Assembly: GCA_017460265.1 (NCBI GenBank)
Contig: JAFUBJ010000519.1
Location: 1 to 7,312, forward strand
Length of the DNA stretch: 7,312 nucleotides
From: Atopobiaceae bacterium
GTDB taxonomy: Bacteria > Actinomycetota > Coriobacteriia > Coriobacteriales > Atopobiaceae
Reading direction: 5' to 3'
Under the pieces are notes generated by a model. It was not told the DNA's origin, made no database searches, and saw nothing but the letters and a program-made list of their open reading frames with translations. Position 1 is the first letter of the stretch; each line of letters begins with the position of its first letter. Below, piece by piece: positions 4,865-7,312 of this stretch. The position numbers and the translations under genes were made by a program.

Positions 4865-7312
4865 TTACGCGATTCCATGGAAGAGATGCCCTGTCGTTGA
4901 GCCCTCCTCACGAGGGGCAGGCACCCTACCGGCACGCACCGCCTCAACCGCGGCAGACAAGCGCCTCACCTTGGAAGCTGCTTCGTCTGGGGAGAGCAAC
5001 GTCACATCCACCATGAGCCGGCGCACTCCCGCAGCGACAAGCTCCTCTACGTACGGCGTCGCGTCAAGGGGCTGAGCCGCGTAAATGCGAGAGCGCCCTT
5101 GTAGGTCCGTGCGTACAGGAAGAAGCGCCCCGTCCTTGTCGCGCAGGGAGAGCCTGCGCTTACGGAGGCTGCAACGTGCGCAGTCGTGAATGCAGCGGTC
5201 TGCCACCTGGAGAACACAATGCTCGCTCGTCATGGCGCGGGCTCTGCCATAGACAATGAGTCCGCACGGCACGTGGGAAGCGCGCGACAGGGTACAGACC
5301 TCGTCAAGCGTCAGTTCGGGAGAGAACCACACGCCCGCAGCTCCCGCATCTTCCAACGCCGCAAGCGCACTGGTGTTATGAATCGGAATGCAGGGTCTGG
5401 CCTCGGAATGGGCACCACGTTCCTTGGACAACACCAGTTCAGAAACGTTGCCCACAGCAACCGGGAGTCCGCCTTTCACCCACGGGTCAAGACGGTCGTG
5501 ATCTATCTCGCGGCAGACTTCGTCAAGCCAGGGGATAGCACCCTCTGGCCAGCCATCCTCTGCCGAAAGGGCATCGGCAGTTGCATATACGCGTGTGGCA
5601 CCAGCCTCCACGGCGGCATGCGCCACCGCAGCAGATGGCGCTAGAACGCACAGCTCTACATTGCCAGAACGCTCCTCCACCGCAGGCCTATGCAGCCCCG
5701 CAGCGATGTCCTCAAGGTCGGGCACAGACGCCAGGCCTTCCTCACGCGCCTCGTAGGGAGCAAGTATCGCCTGCTCAAGAGCTTTACACGCCTCTGCACG
5801 CACCTTGTGCACCGCCGAGAACGACATGCCCACGCCCTTGTCAAAGATCCCAGCAAAGCCAACGGGCTCAAAGGGCGAGGAGCCCATGCGCTCCACGTGC
5901 TCACGAATCTCCTCAGGCGTGACCTCACGAGTGCGGGCCGGCTCGACCACAAATCCTTTTGCGTGCGCCACATAAGGCTTGCTGCCCCGAAGGCCAAACG
6001 TGGAGAGCTGCACCAAAAAGGGCTTTCCCAACTGGGACAACACATTGACTGCAACGGGCCTACGCCGGGGGATGTCCCCATGAACCGCCGACGCGGCATC
6101 AAGAGAGCGTTGGGAGCGGATGACCCGTACGGGGCAGCCTACCGCCATGGGCCGGACGGTCTTGCAGACGATGGTCTCCCCCGCCGCGGCATCGGCATCC
6201 ACGTGCGCCGTCAAGAACTGCGACGGGTCGTCCACGGGACGGATTTCGAGAAGGTCGCCCTTGTCCACGTGCTTGTCCAGCGCAATCGTAACCTCGGCGC
6301 GGGTCACGTGGCGGAAACGCTCCCGCCCTCCCTCGGCTCCCCCGCGTCGTACGCGGGCACCGCCGAGGTCCCGGGACGAAACAACCTCCCCCACCAACTC
6401 GCCACGGTTGTTGGACCGCTCGTAGCTCATCATGTCGTTGTCGGAGGCGCCGTACAGGTAGCTCTTGGTGAAGTCGCGGTTGAACGCCCTGCGCAGGCGT
6501 TCGTGGCGGGCATCGATGCGCCCAGGATCTGCTTCGCGACCGTGCGCCAAGTCATCCAAGGCTTCCCGATATGCAGACACGACAGCGTACACGTAGTCGG
6601 AAGCCTTCATGCGGCCCTCGATCTTGAGCGACCCCAGGCCGGCCTCCGTCAATGCATCAAGGTCGTCGACGGTGCAGTAGTCCTTGGGACAGAGCGGCCG
6701 ATCCATGCCCTTGGGCGTAATCACCGTTCCGTCCTCGTCAACTAGCTGGTAGAGCAGGCGGCATGGCTGCGCGCACATGCCACGGTTTGCCGAGCGTCCA
6801 CCGGAAAGCGAGCTCAGCATGCAGATGCCGGAATAGCAGAAGCAGAGCGCTCCGTGCGCGAACCCCTCCAGCTCGACACCCTCCTGCGAGATGCGGGTAA
6901 TCTCGGGAAGCGACAGCTCGCGCGAGAGGGTCACGCGCTCTGCGCCGAGGCTGCCGCACCAAGCGACCGCCCGCGCGTCGTGAACGTTTGCCTGCGTCGA
7001 GATGTGGCATTCCATCTGCGGCCAGCGACGACGTATCTCGGAGAGCAGACCCCAATCCTGGATGATGAAGGCATCAGCGCCCAAGAGCCATGCCTGACGC
7101 ACTAGCGCCAGAACGCTTGGCATCTCTGAAGTGCGAATGACCACGTTGACCGTCACATAGACACGAGCTCCCGCCAGATGTGCCTTCCGGCATGCGTCGG
7201 CAAACGATTCTGGCGTGAAGTTCTGCGCACTGCGACGCGCGTTGAAGTCGTTGCCAAAGCCACAGAATATGGCGTCAGCACCCGCTGCCAGTGCGGCATC
7301 AAACGCCTCCGG
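4865..7312 (-). CDS. U32-family protein with DUF3656 domain, likely RNA-modifying Fe-S enzyme (5' end beyond window)
   Basis: The frame is open from the window edge to TAA at 4867-4865, giving 815 visible residues. The first (PEAFDAALAAGADAIF, then NARRSAQNFTPE) fit the family start closely, so only a few residues are missing; the GTG at 7156 is internal. The U32 signature spans visible residues 149-184 (DNA about 6868-6761): FAHGALCFCYSGICMLSS then ANRGMCAQPCR, with the conserved cysteines. CPKDYC and SLKIEGRMK follow, as in family members. Residues about 419-520 fit DUF3656. The C-terminal part has VYGRARAM, a second cysteine cluster (visible 699, 707, 711, 714) and the usual ending TTGHLFHG. 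The name peptidase is historical: relatives RlhA and TrhP hydroxylate 23S rRNA C2501 and tRNA wobble uridine, and use Fe-S clusters. The Cys pattern suggests a similar role here, but the substrate cannot be read from sequence. Confidence 0.95.
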   Translation of the reverse strand, partial: PEAFDAALAAGADAIFCGFGNDFNARRSAQNFTPESFADACRKAHLAGARVYVTVNVVIRTSEMPSVLALVRQAWLLGADAFIIQDWGLLSEIRRRWPQMECHISTQANVHDARAVAWCGSLGAERVTLSRELSLPEITRISQEGVELEGFAHGALCFCYSGICMLSSLSGGRSANRGMCAQPCRLLYQLVDEDGTVITPKGMDRPLCPKDYCTVDDLDALTEAGLGSLKIEGRMKASDYVYAVVSAYREALDDLAHGREADPGRIDARHERLRRAFNRDFTKSYLYGASDNDMMSYERSNNRGELVGEVVSSRDLGGARVRRGGAEGGRERFRHVTRAEVTIALDKHVDKGDLLEIRPVDDPSQFLTAHVDADAAAGETIVCKTVRPMAVGCPVRVIRSQRSLDAASAVHGDIPRRRPVAVNVLSQLGKPFLVQLSTFGLRGSKPYVAHAKGFVVEPARTREVTPEEIREHVERMGSSPFEPVGFAGIFDKGVGMSFSAVHKVRAEACKALEQAILAPYEAREEGLASVPDLEDIAAGLHRPAVEERSGNVELCVLAPSAAVAHAAVEAGATRVYATADALSAEDGWPEGAIPWLDEVCREIDHDRLDPWVKGGLPVAVGNVSELVLSKERGAHSEARPCIPIHNTSALAALEDAGAAGVWFSPELTLDEVCTLSRASHVPCGLIVYGRARAMTSEHCVLQVADRCIHDCARCSLRKRRLSLRDKDGALLPVRTDLQGRSRIYAAQPLDATPYVEELVAAGVRRLMVDVTLLSPDEAASKVRRLSAAVEAVRAGRVPAPREEGSTTGHLFHGIA

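Noticed and set aside
5690..6745. Plus-strand frame of 351 codons
   Set aside because: Antisense to the U32 gene, whose family motifs cover this stretch; no ribosome binding site and His/Arg-rich composition.
7154..7156. GTG at 7156 as the start of the U32 gene
   Set aside because: The frame stays open to the window edge, and the 52 residues upstream match the conserved beginning of the family.

Overview
The window looks like chromosomal DNA from a moderately GC-rich Gram-positive bacterium, most likely an actinobacterium of the class Coriobacteriia (Olsenella/Atopobium/Collinsella type). This is an inference from three things: the 361-residue protein at 2381-3466 resembles, from memory, a recurrent coriobacterial family of nuclease-like proteins; the long U32 protein and the stand-alone NifU C-terminal domain have the form usual in that group; and base composition is high-GC in the housekeeping genes. 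No rRNA, tRNA, CRISPR array or recognisable transposase is present.

Layout. Left (1-1413): the 3' end of a plus-strand gene with an acidic, Pro/Thr/Glu-rich tail meets, tail to tail, a minus-strand lipoprotein of the SGNH/GDSL hydrolase family. The two reading frames overlap by 178 bp, with a strong hairpin at 533-573 inside the SGNH frame. A 75-bp divergent gap separates the SGNH gene from a plus-strand gene for a 179-residue acidic protein of unknown function (1489-2028).

Middle (2029-3652): a plus-strand gene for a 361-residue protein with a C-terminal restriction-endonuclease-like (DUF559/Vsr-like) region lies between two gene-free stretches (352 and 186 bp). Both stretches carry a repeated imperfect palindrome, consensus CACAARCAATGTG. 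I count eight copies of the core ACAARCAA, all in these two stretches and none elsewhere in the window. Most are arranged as inverted pairs. One copy follows the stop codon of the 179-residue gene and a near-identical copy follows the stop of the nuclease-like gene, so the gene sits between direct repeats. This is the most unusual part of the window.

Right (3653-7312): three minus-strand housekeeping genes. Transcription runs from a long U32-family protein (N-terminus beyond the window) across a 120-bp gap with a GC-rich hairpin to a NifU C-terminal-domain Fe-S protein, then directly to lgt (prolipoprotein diacylglyceryl transferase). NifU and lgt are almost abutting and probably co-transcribed. 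Functional links are plausible but inferred: NifU-type scaffolds supply Fe-S clusters, U32 RNA hydroxylases carry them, and Lgt would lipidate the SGNH lipoprotein encoded to the left.
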